Positions 16,795 through 28,469 of a stretch of 64,000 nt of DNA are shown here, one piece after another. The DNA lies in the NCBI GenBank assembly GCA_033764055.1, contig JANRJI010000090.1, positions 1-64,000 on the forward strand. Reading direction: 5' to 3'. A program made the position numbers and the translations under genes. This DNA comes from Ga0077555 sp033764055. Its GTDB lineage: Bacteria > Pseudomonadota > Alphaproteobacteria > Rhizobiales > Hyphomicrobiaceae. Below the pieces are notes generated by a model, which was given only the letters and a program-made list of their open reading frames with translations, did not search any database and was not told the DNA's origin. Numbering within the stretch: the first letter of the stretch is position 1; every line of letters begins with the position of its first letter.

Positions 16795-18548
16795 TCGAGC
16801 CTGGTCACGCTCAGAACCTCCTCGAGCGTCGTCTCGCCTGCGAGCACCTTGGCAAGGCCGCTCTGATAGAGTGTCGTCATTCCGGCGGCTACGGCCGCAG
16901 CCTCGATCGCAGCGTCCGACCCCTTGGCGTGGATCGCTTCGCGCACCTGCCTGCCGACGGACAGCAACTCGCCGACCGCCATGCGACCATCATAGCCGGT
17001 GTTGCGGCAGGCCGGGCAGCCGCGGCGCGACTGCAACGCGTCGGGAACCGCACGACCGGACCATGCGGCCCCGGCCTCGCGGACCAGACGCGCGGTCAGG
17101 CCCGCGGGCGGCACCTCGGGCCACTTGCAGGCCGGACAGAGCCGGCGCACCAGTCGCTGTGCAAGCACGCCGGTCAGGCTGGACGCGAGGAGATAACTTT
17201 CGACCCCCATGTCGAGCAGCCGCGTGACGGTCGCCGCGGCACTGTTCGTATGGACCGTGGAGAGCACGAGATGGCCGGTCAGCGATGCCTGGATAGCAAT
17301 CTGGGCGGTTTCGAAGTCCCGGATCTCGCCGACCATGATGATATCGGGATCCTGCCGCAGAACCGAGCGCAATGCCGTCGCGAAAGTCAGTCCGATCCGC
17401 GGCTGCACCTGCAGTTGGTTGATGCCGGGCATCTGGTACTCGATAGGATCCTCGACCGTGACGATCTTCGCCGCGTCGCTGTCGAGCATGCCGAGGCCGG
17501 TATAGAGCGTCGTCGTCTTGCCGCTGCCCGTCGGGCCCGTCACCAGGACGATCCCGTGCGGCTGGCGGAGCAGGCCGGCCAGCCCCTCGAGCAGGGCCGG
17601 CTCGAAACCCAGCGCGCCGAACTCCAGGCGAACCTTCGACCGGTCGAGGATGCGAAGCACGCAGCTCTCGCCCGTCATCGTCGGCAGCGTCGAGATGCGC
17701 GCATCGATCTCCCGCCCGCCCACCACGAGCTTCGTCCGCCCGTCCTGCGGCAGCCGTCGCTCAGCGATATCCAGGCGTGCCAGGATCTTGATCCGGGACG
17801 TGATGCCTGGCGCCAGATCGGGAGACAGGGTCTCCACCGTCTGCAGGCTGCCGTCGATGCGAAAGCGGACGCGCAACCTGTCCACGCGCGGCTCGAGATG
17901 TATGTCGGAGGCGCCGGCCTCGACGGCCCGCGCGACGATGTCCTGCACGAGGCGAATGATCGGAGCCTCGCTCGCGAGGTCCTGCAAGCGGCGCAAGTCG
18001 TCGCTCGGGGCTGCCGCCGCCTCTTCCGCCGTGGTCAGGGCAACCGGAGCGTCGCCGGTCGTCCCGTACAGCCGCTCGATGGCCCGATCGAGCTGGCCGG
18101 CTGGCGCCAGCCGGATTTCCACGGGACGCTCCAAGAGGAATGCAAGCGCATCCGCCGCGGCAGCATCGAAGGGATCGGCAACGGCGACGACGATCCGATC
18201 ATCGTCGACCGCGACCGGGACGATGCGCCGGGATCTGACGAAAGCCGGATCGAGCTCGACCGGGAGCAGAGGAACCTCGGGAAACGAGCCGCCTTCGAGA
18301 ACCTGCAATCCCATGAGGTCGGCGAGCGCGACGCAAAGCTCCTCCTCCGTCACCACGCCGAGCCGGGTCAGTACGACGTCGAACCGCTCACCGGACGTTT
18401 GCCAGGCCCGCTCCGCGCGCCGCAGCGCCTTCTCGTCGATCGTGCCGGCAGCGAGCAGTCGCGCGCCGAGCGTTGCGGCCCAGGTGCTGTCCGTCGGCTC
18501 GAATGCCCGCCGCTCACCCTTTCCGACGCCGTTCCTGGACAACGACAA
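16791..18548 (-). CDS. gspE: Type II secretion ATPase GspE
   Basis: GspE is the cytoplasmic hexameric ATPase that drives pseudopilus assembly. Visible in order: the T2SSE N-terminal domain (about 60-150), the ATPase with GPTGSGKTTTLY (Walker A), Asp box, DPDIIMVGEIRD (Walker B) and the His box, and a zinc finger with two CPAC pairs (CPACKW and CPACRNTGYDGR). The start is uncertain. No ATG or GTG fits, and the frame runs far upstream across gspL on the other strand. TTG at 18546-18548 follows AGG by about 9 bases and gives 585 residues, slightly long for the family. Divergent from gspL with 133 bases between. Confidence 0.92.
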   Translation of the reverse strand: MSLSRNGVGKGERRAFEPTDSTWAATLGARLLAAGTIDEKALRRAERAWQTSGERFDVVLTRLGVVTEEELCVALADLMGLQVLEGGSFPEVPLLPVELDPAFVRSRRIVPVAVDDDRIVVAVADPFDAAAADALAFLLERPVEIRLAPAGQLDRAIERLYGTTGDAPVALTTAEEAAAAPSDDLRRLQDLASEAPIIRLVQDIVARAVEAGASDIHLEPRVDRLRVRFRIDGSLQTVETLSPDLAPGITSRIKILARLDIAERRLPQDGRTKLVVGGREIDARISTLPTMTGESCVLRILDRSKVRLEFGALGFEPALLEGLAGLLRQPHGIVLVTGPTGSGKTTTLYTGLGMLDSDAAKIVTVEDPIEYQMPGINQLQVQPRIGLTFATALRSVLRQDPDIIMVGEIRDFETAQIAIQASLTGHLVLSTVHTNSAAATVTRLLDMGVESYLLASSLTGVLAQRLVRRLCPACKWPEVPPAGLTARLVREAGAAWSGRAVPDALQSRRGCPACRNTGYDGRMAVGELLSVGRQVREAIHAKGSDAAIEAAAVAAGMTTLYQSGLAKVLAGETTLEEVLSVTRLE

Positions 18549-18681
18549 GGCCGTACCTGATATTGTGTGGAGTTGGCTCGTTACTGTGAATTGTGGCCCG
18601 CTCCGAAGCGGTATGCCAGCCAATTCACCGCAATAGGTGAAAGTCACGCCGACGCTCTGCCGACCGGGCGAAAACTGGAAA

Positions 18682-19788
18682 ATGACGAGCATCAGCACGA
18701 GCCGCGCGGGCGCGTTCTTCAATTGGTGGGCGAGCGAGCTGAGATCGCTGCTGCCAATCGGCCCGCGGGCATGGCCACGCGCCGCAGTCATTCTCACGCC
18801 CGAGCCTCGCGGCGTCCGGCTCCGGCTGGACGAGCGAGGCACGGTCGGGCCGCTAGCCGGCGATGGCTTCGCAGACGTGCTGCCCGTGGAAGAGGTCGCG
18901 CCAAGCTTGGCAAGACTGCCGGCGTCCCTTCGGCGGCGACCGGTCGGCGTCCGCGTTCGGCTCGAGGACTGTCTCGTTCGAAACCTCGAGCTGCCGTCGG
19001 TTCCCCGGCCTGATCTCGAGAGAATGGCAGCGCTGGACCTCGCTCGCTCCACGCCGCTCAAGACGGGCGATGTGCTCACCGCGTGCCAGGTCCTCGGCCC
19101 CGGCAAGCGGCGCGGCATGGTGCAGGTTCGCCAGCTTGTGCTGAAGTCCAGGACGATTGCCCCGTTGCTCGAGCAACTGTCCGAGGCCGGCATTCAACCG
19201 ATCTCGATCGATTGCTGGGACAGGGGCGGTGCTGCTGCGATCCCCGTCGACTTTCTGGCTCCAGCGGCGCCGGCTGCTTCGCCTGCCCGAACCCGGGCCG
19301 AGCGCGGGCTCCTGGCAGTGGCGATCGCACTGGCGGTGTCAGCGCTCGCCGGCCAATGGGCGCGACAGGAGCATGCCCTCTCGGCTCTCAACGAGCAGAC
19401 GGAGGAACTGAAGTCGCGTCTCCTGGGGCCTGGCGCGCCGCAAGACGCCACGCAACTGGCCCGGTCCACCGTGGAGACGGCCTGGCGTCACAAGAACGAG
19501 CGCCACCCGGCCACCCACATCCTCGAGGAGATGACGAGGATCATGCCGGATACTGCCTGGGTCGAGGAGCTTCGCATCGAAGGTGACGTTGTCGAGATCG
19601 GCGGCTCGGCGACCTCGGCTGCGGCGCTCCTGCCCGCCTTCGAGCGGTCGACGCTGTTCCATGATGCCCGTTTCGCAGCGCCGCTGCGGCTCGAGAGCGG
19701 GGAGAGCCACGAGCGCTTTCGAATTCGCGCCCGGCTGAGGCCCGTCACATCTCCGGCTTCGGCGCCGGGCAGCGGGGGCCGCCCATGA
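18682..19788 (+). CDS. gspL: GspL-like type II secretion assembly protein (PilN domain)
   Basis: A 368-residue bitopic protein. The cytoplasmic N-terminal half is actin-fold-like (PVGVRVRLEDCLVRNLELPS, DLERMAALDLARSTPLKTGD). One membrane helix follows at about residues 215-235 (GLLAVAIALAVSALAGQWA), then a coiled stretch and a C-terminal PilN-type periplasmic domain (ILEEMTRIMPDTAWVEELRI, VEIGGSATSAAALLPAFE). In the family, GspL anchors GspE to the membrane and binds GspM. The ATG at 18682 is preferred to an upstream GTG at 18637. It ends in an ATGA overlap with gspM, supporting the assignment by gene order. Confidence 0.82.
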   Translation: MTSISTSRAGAFFNWWASELRSLLPIGPRAWPRAAVILTPEPRGVRLRLDERGTVGPLAGDGFADVLPVEEVAPSLARLPASLRRRPVGVRVRLEDCLVRNLELPSVPRPDLERMAALDLARSTPLKTGDVLTACQVLGPGKRRGMVQVRQLVLKSRTIAPLLEQLSEAGIQPISIDCWDRGGAAAIPVDFLAPAAPAASPARTRAERGLLAVAIALAVSALAGQWARQEHALSALNEQTEELKSRLLGPGAPQDATQLARSTVETAWRHKNERHPATHILEEMTRIMPDTAWVEELRIEGDVVEIGGSATSAAALLPAFERSTLFHDARFAAPLRLESGESHERFRIRARLRPVTSPASAPGSGGRP

Positions 19789-20360
19789 TGGCGGTGCTGT
19801 CGCCCGGGATGCGCCGGGTCATTGCCGTGGGCCTGGCCATGGCCGCTCTGGCCGCCGTCGCCCTCGGGGTCGTTTGGCCCGCAGCCAGCCGGGCGCGGTT
19901 TCTGCAGGAGGAGATCGCCGCCCAGAGAGAGATGCTCGGCAAGTTGATGAGCATGGCAGCAATCCGTAACGCAACGGGAGCGCAGGCCGCCCAAAGCTCC
20001 CGCAATCTCGCTGCGGAGGTCCATTTTGCCGGCGACAGCGAGGCGGTCGAGCTGGCGAACCTGCAAGCCGCCTTTCGCAGCCTGGCCAAGACTGCCGACG
20101 TTCGGCTTCAGTCCTTGCGCACTTTGACCTCCTCCCCCACTCCCGGTGGCGACCTGATGCTCGCCGGCCTGCACGCGACCCTGCAGGCACGCCTTGAAGC
20201 GCTCCAGATGCTGCTGCATGGCATCGAGGCGCATCGCCCCGTCCTGATGGTCGAAGGGCTGGTGGTCACACCGATGCCGGTGCAACCGGGCGCCGAACGG
20301 GTGCTGCAGATCGACTTGCGGATCTCAGCCTTTCTCCAGAAGCGAGAAAAAACTCCATGA
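19785..20360 (+). CDS. gspM: GspM-like type II secretion protein
   Basis: A 191-residue bitopic protein: one membrane helix near residues 12-33, a coiled region (RARFLQEEIAAQREMLGKLM) and a C-terminal ferredoxin-like domain (LARLEALQMLLHGIEAHRPV-type segment, then ERVLQIDLRISAFL). This is the layout of the GspM/PilO group (GspMb type), the GspL partner in the platform. Sequence conservation in the family is low, so gene order carries much of the assignment. It overlaps both neighbours as ATGA, giving a tightly coupled L-M-N unit. Confidence 0.78.
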   Translation: MMAVLSPGMRRVIAVGLAMAALAAVALGVVWPAASRARFLQEEIAAQREMLGKLMSMAAIRNATGAQAAQSSRNLAAEVHFAGDSEAVELANLQAAFRSLAKTADVRLQSLRTLTSSPTPGGDLMLAGLHATLQARLEALQMLLHGIEAHRPVLMVEGLVVTPMPVQPGAERVLQIDLRISAFLQKREKTP

Positions 20361-20851
20361 TGCGCACGCTGGTGTCGCTCCTGCTCGTCATCGCTGTGGG
20401 CGCCCTTGCGGCCCTCGACTGGCTGCTGATCACGACACCCGTCGATATTTCGCCGATCGAGCCCTCCGGAACCGCGGCACCTCCTTCCGCGCGGAACGAT
20501 TCGCCGCGGCGCCTCATGCTCGATGACACCACAACCGCGAATTTTCCCGACACATCGGCCCGCCCCCTGTTCTGGCCGGAGCGCCGGCCCGTCCGTCCCG
20601 TCGGTATTGCTTCCGAGCCCGCGGCTGCGACCACCCCGCCGGCTCCCATCGAGCTGCGGGTGGCCGGCATCCACGTCGACGGCAAAGGCCGCCGACGCGC
20701 GCTCATCGTCGCGCCGGGCCAGCCCCTCGAGCAGTGGATCGATGAAGGAGGCGAGGTGGATGGCTGGACGCTCACGCGCATCAGCCGCGACGCAATCCTG
20801 CTCGAGGCTGGAGGCCGGAGCGAGGAGCTGCGCCTTCCGTCGGCCCGTTAG
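20357..20851 (+). CDS. GspN/GspC-like type II secretion protein
   Basis: A 164-residue protein with an N-terminal membrane helix (LVSLLLVIAVGALAALDWLL, residues 5-24), a proline/alanine-rich linker and a small beta domain at about 95-160 (IELRVAGIHVDGKGRRRALI, then GGEVDGWTLTRISRDAILLE). The beta domain looks like the homology region of GspC, which links the platform to the secretin, and annotated alphaproteobacterial GspN proteins share it. I cannot decide between the two names. It is coupled to gspM by ATGA overlap and ends the operon. Confidence 0.7.
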   Translation: MMRTLVSLLLVIAVGALAALDWLLITTPVDISPIEPSGTAAPPSARNDSPRRLMLDDTTTANFPDTSARPLFWPERRPVRPVGIASEPAAATTPPAPIELRVAGIHVDGKGRRRALIVAPGQPLEQWIDEGGEVDGWTLTRISRDAILLEAGGRSEELRLPSAR

Positions 20852-20879
20852 CTCATCATTGCCACTGCAGCGCCGGCGT

Positions 20880-20902
20880 GCACAGGCCAACATGGCCTGT
20901 GC
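20880..20902. terminator. Bidirectional hairpin between the gspL-M-N unit and the acyl-CoA carboxylase gene
   Basis: Perfect 9-bp stem, GCACAGGCC with GGCCTGTGC, around a 5-base loop, in the 62-base gap between two convergent genes. Suited to end both transcripts. Confidence 0.65.
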
Positions 20903-20913
20903 GTTGGCCGCAC

Positions 20914-23900
20914 TCACCACGCGTCGATCATCGGCCGCTTCTTGGCGGAGCGCAGCGCCGGCGGCCGGATCGAGGCCAGCAGCGTCGCGATCCAGTGGCG
21001 CGTCTCTGCCGGGTCGATGGTGTCGTCGATGCCGAACGTGGTCGAGCGCTGGATGGCCTTGCCGCTCTCGTAGTGCTCGGCGACCAGCCTCTCGTAGAGA
21101 CGCCGTCGTTCCTCTGGATCGGCGACCGCCGCCAGCTCACCGCGATAGCCGAGCTTGACCTGCCCCTCGATCCCCATCGGCGCGAACTCGCCTGTCGGCC
21201 AGGCCACGGTGAAAAAGGGCGCGCGGAAGTTTCCACCTGCCATGGCCACGGCGCCAAGGCCATAGGCCTTGCGCAGGATGACCGTGAAATAAGGCACCGT
21301 CACATTGCAGGCCGTCACGAACATGCGTGCAGCATGGCGCACGAGGCCAGTCTTCTCGACCTCCGGGCCAACCATGATGCCAGGCGTGTCGCAGAGGTGG
21401 ACGACCGGGATGTCGAAGGCATCGCAGAGCTGGATGAAGCGCGCACCCTTGTCCGAGCCATCGCTGTCGATGGCGCCTCCGAGCTGGGCCGGGTTGTTGG
21501 CGACGATGCCGACGGCGCGACCCTCGATGCGGATGAGCGAGGTGATGAACGTCCTGCCGAAATCGCGCCGCAGCTCGAGCACGGAGCCCTCGTCGGCAAG
21601 GGTCTCGATCACCTTGCGGATGTCGTAGACCCTGAGGCGGTTCTCCGGGACGATCGACCGCATGAGACGCTGGTCGGGCGCTTTCCAGTTCGCGACCCGG
21701 CCTTGGAAGTATGACAAGTACTTCTTGGCGACAGCCACGCCCTCGGCCTCGTCGGCGACGGCGATGTCGACCACGCCGCTCGCCTTCTGCACGCCAATCG
21801 GCCCGATTTCCTCCGGCGTGAACACGCCGAGCCCGCCGCCCTCGATCATGGCCGGGCCACCCATGCCGATGTTCGAGTTGGCGGTCGCGATGATCACGTC
21901 GCAGCAGCCGAGCAGCGACGCGTTGCCGGCGAAGCAGCGCCCCGAGACGATGGCCACCATGGGCACCAGGCCCGAGAGCTGGCCGAAGTGGTGGAACGTA
22001 TTGAAGCCGATGAAGCCGCCGTAATCGTCGTCGCCCGGCCGGCCGCCGCCGCCCTCGGCGAAGAGCACGAGCGGCATCCGCCCCTGCTCGGCGACATCGA
22101 TCATGCGGTCAGTCTTCCAATGATTGTGCACCCCCTGGGTGCCCGCGAAGACCGTGTAGTCGTAGGCCAGGATCGCCGCACGCGACTCCGGGTCCCCGAA
22201 CAGGTCGCCATTGATCCGCCCGACGCCCGTAACGAGCCCGTCGGCAGGACTGCGGCTCAGCAGGTCCTCGAGACCTCGACGGCGCCGCTGCGCCGCCACC
22301 GTCAGCGGCCCGTACTCGATGAAGGTGCCGGGATCGACGAGATCATCGACATTCTCCCGCACCGTGCGCTGCCTGGTCCGGCGCCGCCGCGCCACCGCGT
22401 CCGGCCGCTTCTCGTCGCGTGTCAACGCCCGCCGATCGAGCATCTCCTGGAGGTCGGGGCGGATCAGGTCGCAGTCGATCGCCTGCGCCGCATCGGCCTC
22501 TTCGCCGGCGCTCTCGGCTGGCTCCAGGGTCATCAGCAGCTGCCCTTCCCAGATCGTATCGGCCGGGGCGACGTGGACCGCACGTACCGTGCCGGCTGCC
22601 TCGGCAGCGACCACGTGCTCCATCTTCATCGCTTCCATGAAGGCGAGCTGCTGGCCGCGTTTCACCAGCGCGCCCTCCTCTACCGCGATCGAGACGACCG
22701 TGCCCTGCAGCGGCGCTCTGACGGCCAGCATGCCGTCCGCCGGCTCGTCGACGGCGGACGGACCCGATCCTGACGTGCCGCCACGGTTGGCTTGGCCGTA
22801 GGCGAGAACGGCAAGTGGATCGACAGCGTCGACCCTGGCCCCCGCCCGGCCCGTGTGGGCCGGTGTCGCGTCCTCGGTGGTCGGCGCGAAATAAAGGTGC
22901 GGATGATGTGTCGCCGACCGCTGTGCCAACTCCGCGATGTTCGCCTCGACGTAATCCGTATCCACGGCTCCCGACCGCACCCCTTCGTCGGACAGCAGTG
23001 CCTGGAGGAACGGCACGTTGGTCGGCGCACCGGCGATGTGGAACTCACACAGCGCACGATAGGCCTTTGTGAGCACGTCGCGCGGGCAGGCCGAGCCCGT
23101 ATGGACGATCAGCTTCGCGAGCAGCGGGTCATAGGCCGGGCTCGTGCGATAGCCGACGTAGCCGCTGCTGTCGACGCGGATGCCTCGCCCAGAGGGCGGC
23201 TCGAAGGCTGTCAATGTTCCCCCGCCCGGCCGCACGCTGCCGTCAGCGGACAGGATCTCTGCGCTGATGCGTGCCTGCAAGGCCAAACCACGTGTTGCCG
23301 GCACGCGGTCGCGCGTCAAACCGAGCTCGTCGAGCGTCGCGCCACCTGCGAGCCTGAGCTGCAGCTCGACCAGATTGAGCCCGGTGATCTCCTCCGTGAC
23401 CGTGTGCTCCACCTGGAGGCGTGGATTGGCCTCGATGAAGAAATAGTCTCCAGTCTCGCCGTCGACGAGAAACTCGACAGTGCCGAGGTTGAGATAGCCG
23501 ACCGCCTCCGCAAGGCGCAGCGCCGCAGCGATCAGCCTGTCGCGGGTGGGCGCAGCGAGGCCGACGGCCGGCGCCATCTCGACAATCTTCTGGCGTCGCC
23601 GCTGCAGGGAGCAGTCCCGCTCCCAGAGATGCGACACCGCCTTGCCGTCGCCGAGAACCTGCACCTCGATATGGCGGGCCCGCCGAACCAGCCGCTCGAC
23701 GAACAGATCGCCGTTGCCCAAGCCCGACAAGGCCTCCGAGCGGCAGCGCTCGAAGGCTTCCGCGAGATCGGCGTCGGCGCGCACCGGCCGCATGCCGCGG
23801 CCGCCGCCACCGGCCACCGCCTTGACCATCACGGCGCCCCCCGGTCCAAGACGCGCCAGGAAGGCACGCGCCTCAGCGAGTGTCGTCGGTGCCGCTGTTC

Positions 23901-24297
23901 CCGGCAGCACGGGCACGTCCATCTCCACAGCCAGCTTCCGGGCCGCGTGCTTGTCGCCGAAGCGCGCCAGGGTATCCGGCCGGGGACCGACGAAAACGAG
24001 GCCAGCCTCGGCGCACTGCCGCGCGAACTGTGCATTCTCCGATAGGAAGCCGTAGCCGGGATGGATCGCGGTTGCGCCCGTCTCCAGGGCTGCGGCGATG
24101 ATCGCCGCGCTGTCGAGATAGGCCGCGACACCTCGCCCTGGGATCTGGCGTGCCTCGTCGGCCTTGCGCGTATGGAGCGAGCACGCATCGTCCGCCGGAT
24201 GGACGGCGACGGTCGGAAGATCCAACTCGGCGGCCGCGCGACAGATGCGAATGGCGATCTCACCGCGATTGGCGACGAGCAGCTTCCCCTTGATCAT
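20914..24297 (-). CDS. Single-chain acyl-CoA carboxylase (BC-BCCP-CT fusion)
   Basis: One 1127-residue chain carries all parts of a biotin-dependent carboxylase. Biotin carboxylase is at about 1-450 (LLVANRGEIAIRI, HPGYGFLSEN, the ATP-binding GGGGRGM, FIEANPRLQVEHTVTEE). The biotinyl domain is at about 515-590 with EAMKMEH and the biotinyl lysine near 555. The carboxyltransferase with both halves runs from about 640 to the end (GGGRPGDDDYGGFIGF, DTPGIMVGPEVEK). This is the architecture of the homohexameric long-chain or promiscuous acyl-CoA carboxylases of mycobacteria and Rhodopseudomonas. Substrate cannot be read from sequence. The ATG at 24297 is preferred to a GTG eight codons upstream because the family begins right before LLVANRGE. 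Confidence 0.92.
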   Translation of the reverse strand: MIKGKLLVANRGEIAIRICRAAAELDLPTVAVHPADDACSLHTRKADEARQIPGRGVAAYLDSAAIIAAALETGATAIHPGYGFLSENAQFARQCAEAGLVFVGPRPDTLARFGDKHAARKLAVEMDVPVLPGTAAPTTLAEARAFLARLGPGGAVMVKAVAGGGGRGMRPVRADADLAEAFERCRSEALSGLGNGDLFVERLVRRARHIEVQVLGDGKAVSHLWERDCSLQRRRQKIVEMAPAVGLAAPTRDRLIAAALRLAEAVGYLNLGTVEFLVDGETGDYFFIEANPRLQVEHTVTEEITGLNLVELQLRLAGGATLDELGLTRDRVPATRGLALQARISAEILSADGSVRPGGGTLTAFEPPSGRGIRVDSSGYVGYRTSPAYDPLLAKLIVHTGSACPRDVLTKAYRALCEFHIAGAPTNVPFLQALLSDEGVRSGAVDTDYVEANIAELAQRSATHHPHLYFAPTTEDATPAHTGRAGARVDAVDPLAVLAYGQANRGGTSGSGPSAVDEPADGMLAVRAPLQGTVVSIAVEEGALVKRGQQLAFMEAMKMEHVVAAEAAGTVRAVHVAPADTIWEGQLLMTLEPAESAGEEADAAQAIDCDLIRPDLQEMLDRRALTRDEKRPDAVARRRRTRQRTVRENVDDLVDPGTFIEYGPLTVAAQRRRRGLEDLLSRSPADGLVTGVGRINGDLFGDPESRAAILAYDYTVFAGTQGVHNHWKTDRMIDVAEQGRMPLVLFAEGGGGRPGDDDYGGFIGFNTFHHFGQLSGLVPMVAIVSGRCFAGNASLLGCCDVIIATANSNIGMGGPAMIEGGGLGVFTPEEIGPIGVQKASGVVDIAVADEAEGVAVAKKYLSYFQGRVANWKAPDQRLMRSIVPENRLRVYDIRKVIETLADEGSVLELRRDFGRTFITSLIRIEGRAVGIVANNPAQLGGAIDSDGSDKGARFIQLCDAFDIPVVHLCDTPGIMVGPEVEKTGLVRHAARMFVTACNVTVPYFTVILRKAYGLGAVAMAGGNFRAPFFTVAWPTGEFAPMGIEGQVKLGYRGELAAVADPEERRRLYERLVAEHYESGKAIQRSTTFGIDDTIDPAETRHWIATLLASIRPPALRSAKKRPMIDAW

Positions 24298-24406
24298 GTT
24301 CGGGCCCGGTCCCTCTGCCACTCCAGTTTCGGCATCAGCCTAGCCGTGGTCCTTCGCGTCGACCAGCGCGGCAATGCGGTTCCGCGCGGGGTACTGGAGA
24401 AGGGCC

Positions 24407-24426
24407 CGCGAGCCACCCGGCTCGCG
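24407..24426 (-). terminator. Hairpin between gyrB and the acyl-CoA carboxylase gene
   Basis: An 8-bp stem (CGCGAGCC with GGCTCGCG) and 4-base loop lies 75 bases beyond the gyrB stop codon, within a 203-base gap. No T-run. Confidence 0.5.
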
Positions 24427-24500
24427 ACGGCGAGCGAGCGCGTCGGGAAGGCGTGTGCGCCCCGGCCAGAGACGGCTCGATGTGCCGGCGTCTTTGGCGC

Positions 24501-26945
<2,445 letters not shown>

Positions 26946-27087
26946 GGGCGGAATGTCCTCGGGAGGGGCGAATGGCAGTGAGTTGGAAGATATAGCACGC
27001 CAGCCACTGACAGGAGCGTAAAATCTGCCTGATCCACGTCTTTGAGAGCGCTCTTTCTGCACGACAAATCAATCGACTGCACATCGA

Positions 27088-28251
27088 TCACCACAATGTC
27101 GCGGTCGCATGCCCGCCAATGCCGCCTTCGGTCACCGGAATCGACTGGGCATCGTTCAATATGGCGCTGAAGGCATCGACGTCGGTGCCCGTCATCCAGG
27201 CCTGACTCCCCAGCCTGGTAATCTCCCGAAAGAGGGCAGCACGGCGGCGGGAGTCGAGGTGGGCGGCGATCTCGTCCAGCAGCAGGAACGGCGCCTCGCC
27301 GGACCGGCGCGCTGCGAGCAGCTCGGCATGCGCCAGCACGAGCCCGACCAGCAGGGCCTTCTGCTCGCCCGTCGACGAGGCGCTGGCCGGCATTCCCTTG
27401 GGTCCATGCCCGACGACCAGATCGGTCCGGTGTGGCCCTTCGAGGGTGCGCCCAGCTGCCCGATCGCGCTCGCGGGAGGCGGCGAGCCGGCGCACATAGT
27501 CGTCCTCGACCTCCACCGCCGGGCGCATGGCAAGATCGCCCTCGAGCGTACCCTCGAGGGCGAGCGTGGCCCAGGGGAAGGGCGAATCGGAAGCCCTTGC
27601 GCGACGTGCCTCGATGGTGGCCGCGAGACCGGCGAGCGTTGCAACACGCGCGGCGGCGATCGCAACGCCCGTCTCGGCCATGATCTGCTCGAGGCCGTGG
27701 AAGCGGGCGGGCTCGCGTACCCCGTCCTCGAGCAGGCGATTGCGCTGCCGCATGGCGCGCTCGAGCTGCCCGTAGCGCGTTCCGTGTCCGGGATCGAAGC
27801 AGAGCACGAGCCGGTCCAGAAAGCGGCGCCGGTCCCCGCCCGGGCCTGTGAACAGCCCATCCATGGCCGGCACCAGCCAGACCATCTCCACGAGGTCGGC
27901 AAGCACGCCAGAGCCGGTCTGCGGCTCGCCGTTGACGCGGACGCTGCGGCCTTGGCCCGGGCGCTGGCTACCGCTGCGCATCGGGTCGTGGCCCGTGCCG
28001 ATCTCGACGGGTCCGCTCTCTGTCTGCAGCGTCGCGGCGACCGCCCAACCGCCATTGCCGCCGTGGCGGGCGAGCTCGTCGTAGGGGACACGGCGCAGGC
28101 CCTGGCCCGCAGCCAGCAGCGAGACGGCCTCGAGCACGTTGGTCTTGCCGGCGCCGTTCGGCCCTGCCAGCACCACCGGCCGCCGGTCGAGCTCGAGCGA
28201 GAGCCGGGCGTGGTTGCGGAAATCGGTCAGAACGAGGCGGGAGATCCACAT
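27088..28251 (-). CDS. recF: DNA replication and repair protein RecF
   Basis: RecF is an SMC-like ATPase that with RecO and RecR loads RecA at single-strand gaps. The 387-residue protein starts MWISRLVLTDFRNH, the conserved RecF opening. It carries Walker A (GPNGAGKTN, about residues 32-40), the ABC-type signature (STGEQKALLVGL) and Walker B with LLLDEIAAHLD near residue 325. Length is normal. The frame is open for 74 codons upstream of the chosen ATG, but that part has no family similarity. It lies 218 bases downstream of dnaN and 142 bases upstream of gyrB. Confidence 0.96.
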   Translation of the reverse strand: MWISRLVLTDFRNHARLSLELDRRPVVLAGPNGAGKTNVLEAVSLLAAGQGLRRVPYDELARHGGNGGWAVAATLQTESGPVEIGTGHDPMRSGSQRPGQGRSVRVNGEPQTGSGVLADLVEMVWLVPAMDGLFTGPGGDRRRFLDRLVLCFDPGHGTRYGQLERAMRQRNRLLEDGVREPARFHGLEQIMAETGVAIAAARVATLAGLAATIEARRARASDSPFPWATLALEGTLEGDLAMRPAVEVEDDYVRRLAASRERDRAAGRTLEGPHRTDLVVGHGPKGMPASASSTGEQKALLVGLVLAHAELLAARRSGEAPFLLLDEIAAHLDSRRRAALFREITRLGSQAWMTGTDVDAFSAILNDAQSIPVTEGGIGGHATATLW

Positions 28252-28469
28252 TGGGCGATGTCGGGGTCCTCTGGCAACGGCGAGACCACCGCGCAACACG
28301 TTTGGGTTCCACGTCCAACCCGTAGACTGCGCATCGGCCTTCAGGGCGCCAGTGTGCTTGCTGCCGCAGCAAGATGCCGGTGCTGCGTTCCCCCGGATGG
28401 CGCCGCAGCTGCGAGCGTCATCTGCAGGACCTGCCTTGCGCGCCCAAAGCTTCCCTGGCGAACGCCCAC

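Noticed and set aside
18549..19193. Extension of the gspE frame upstream
   Set aside because: It overlaps gspL on the other strand and encodes Arg/Ser-rich sequence unlike GspE. The TTG at 18548 is kept as the start.
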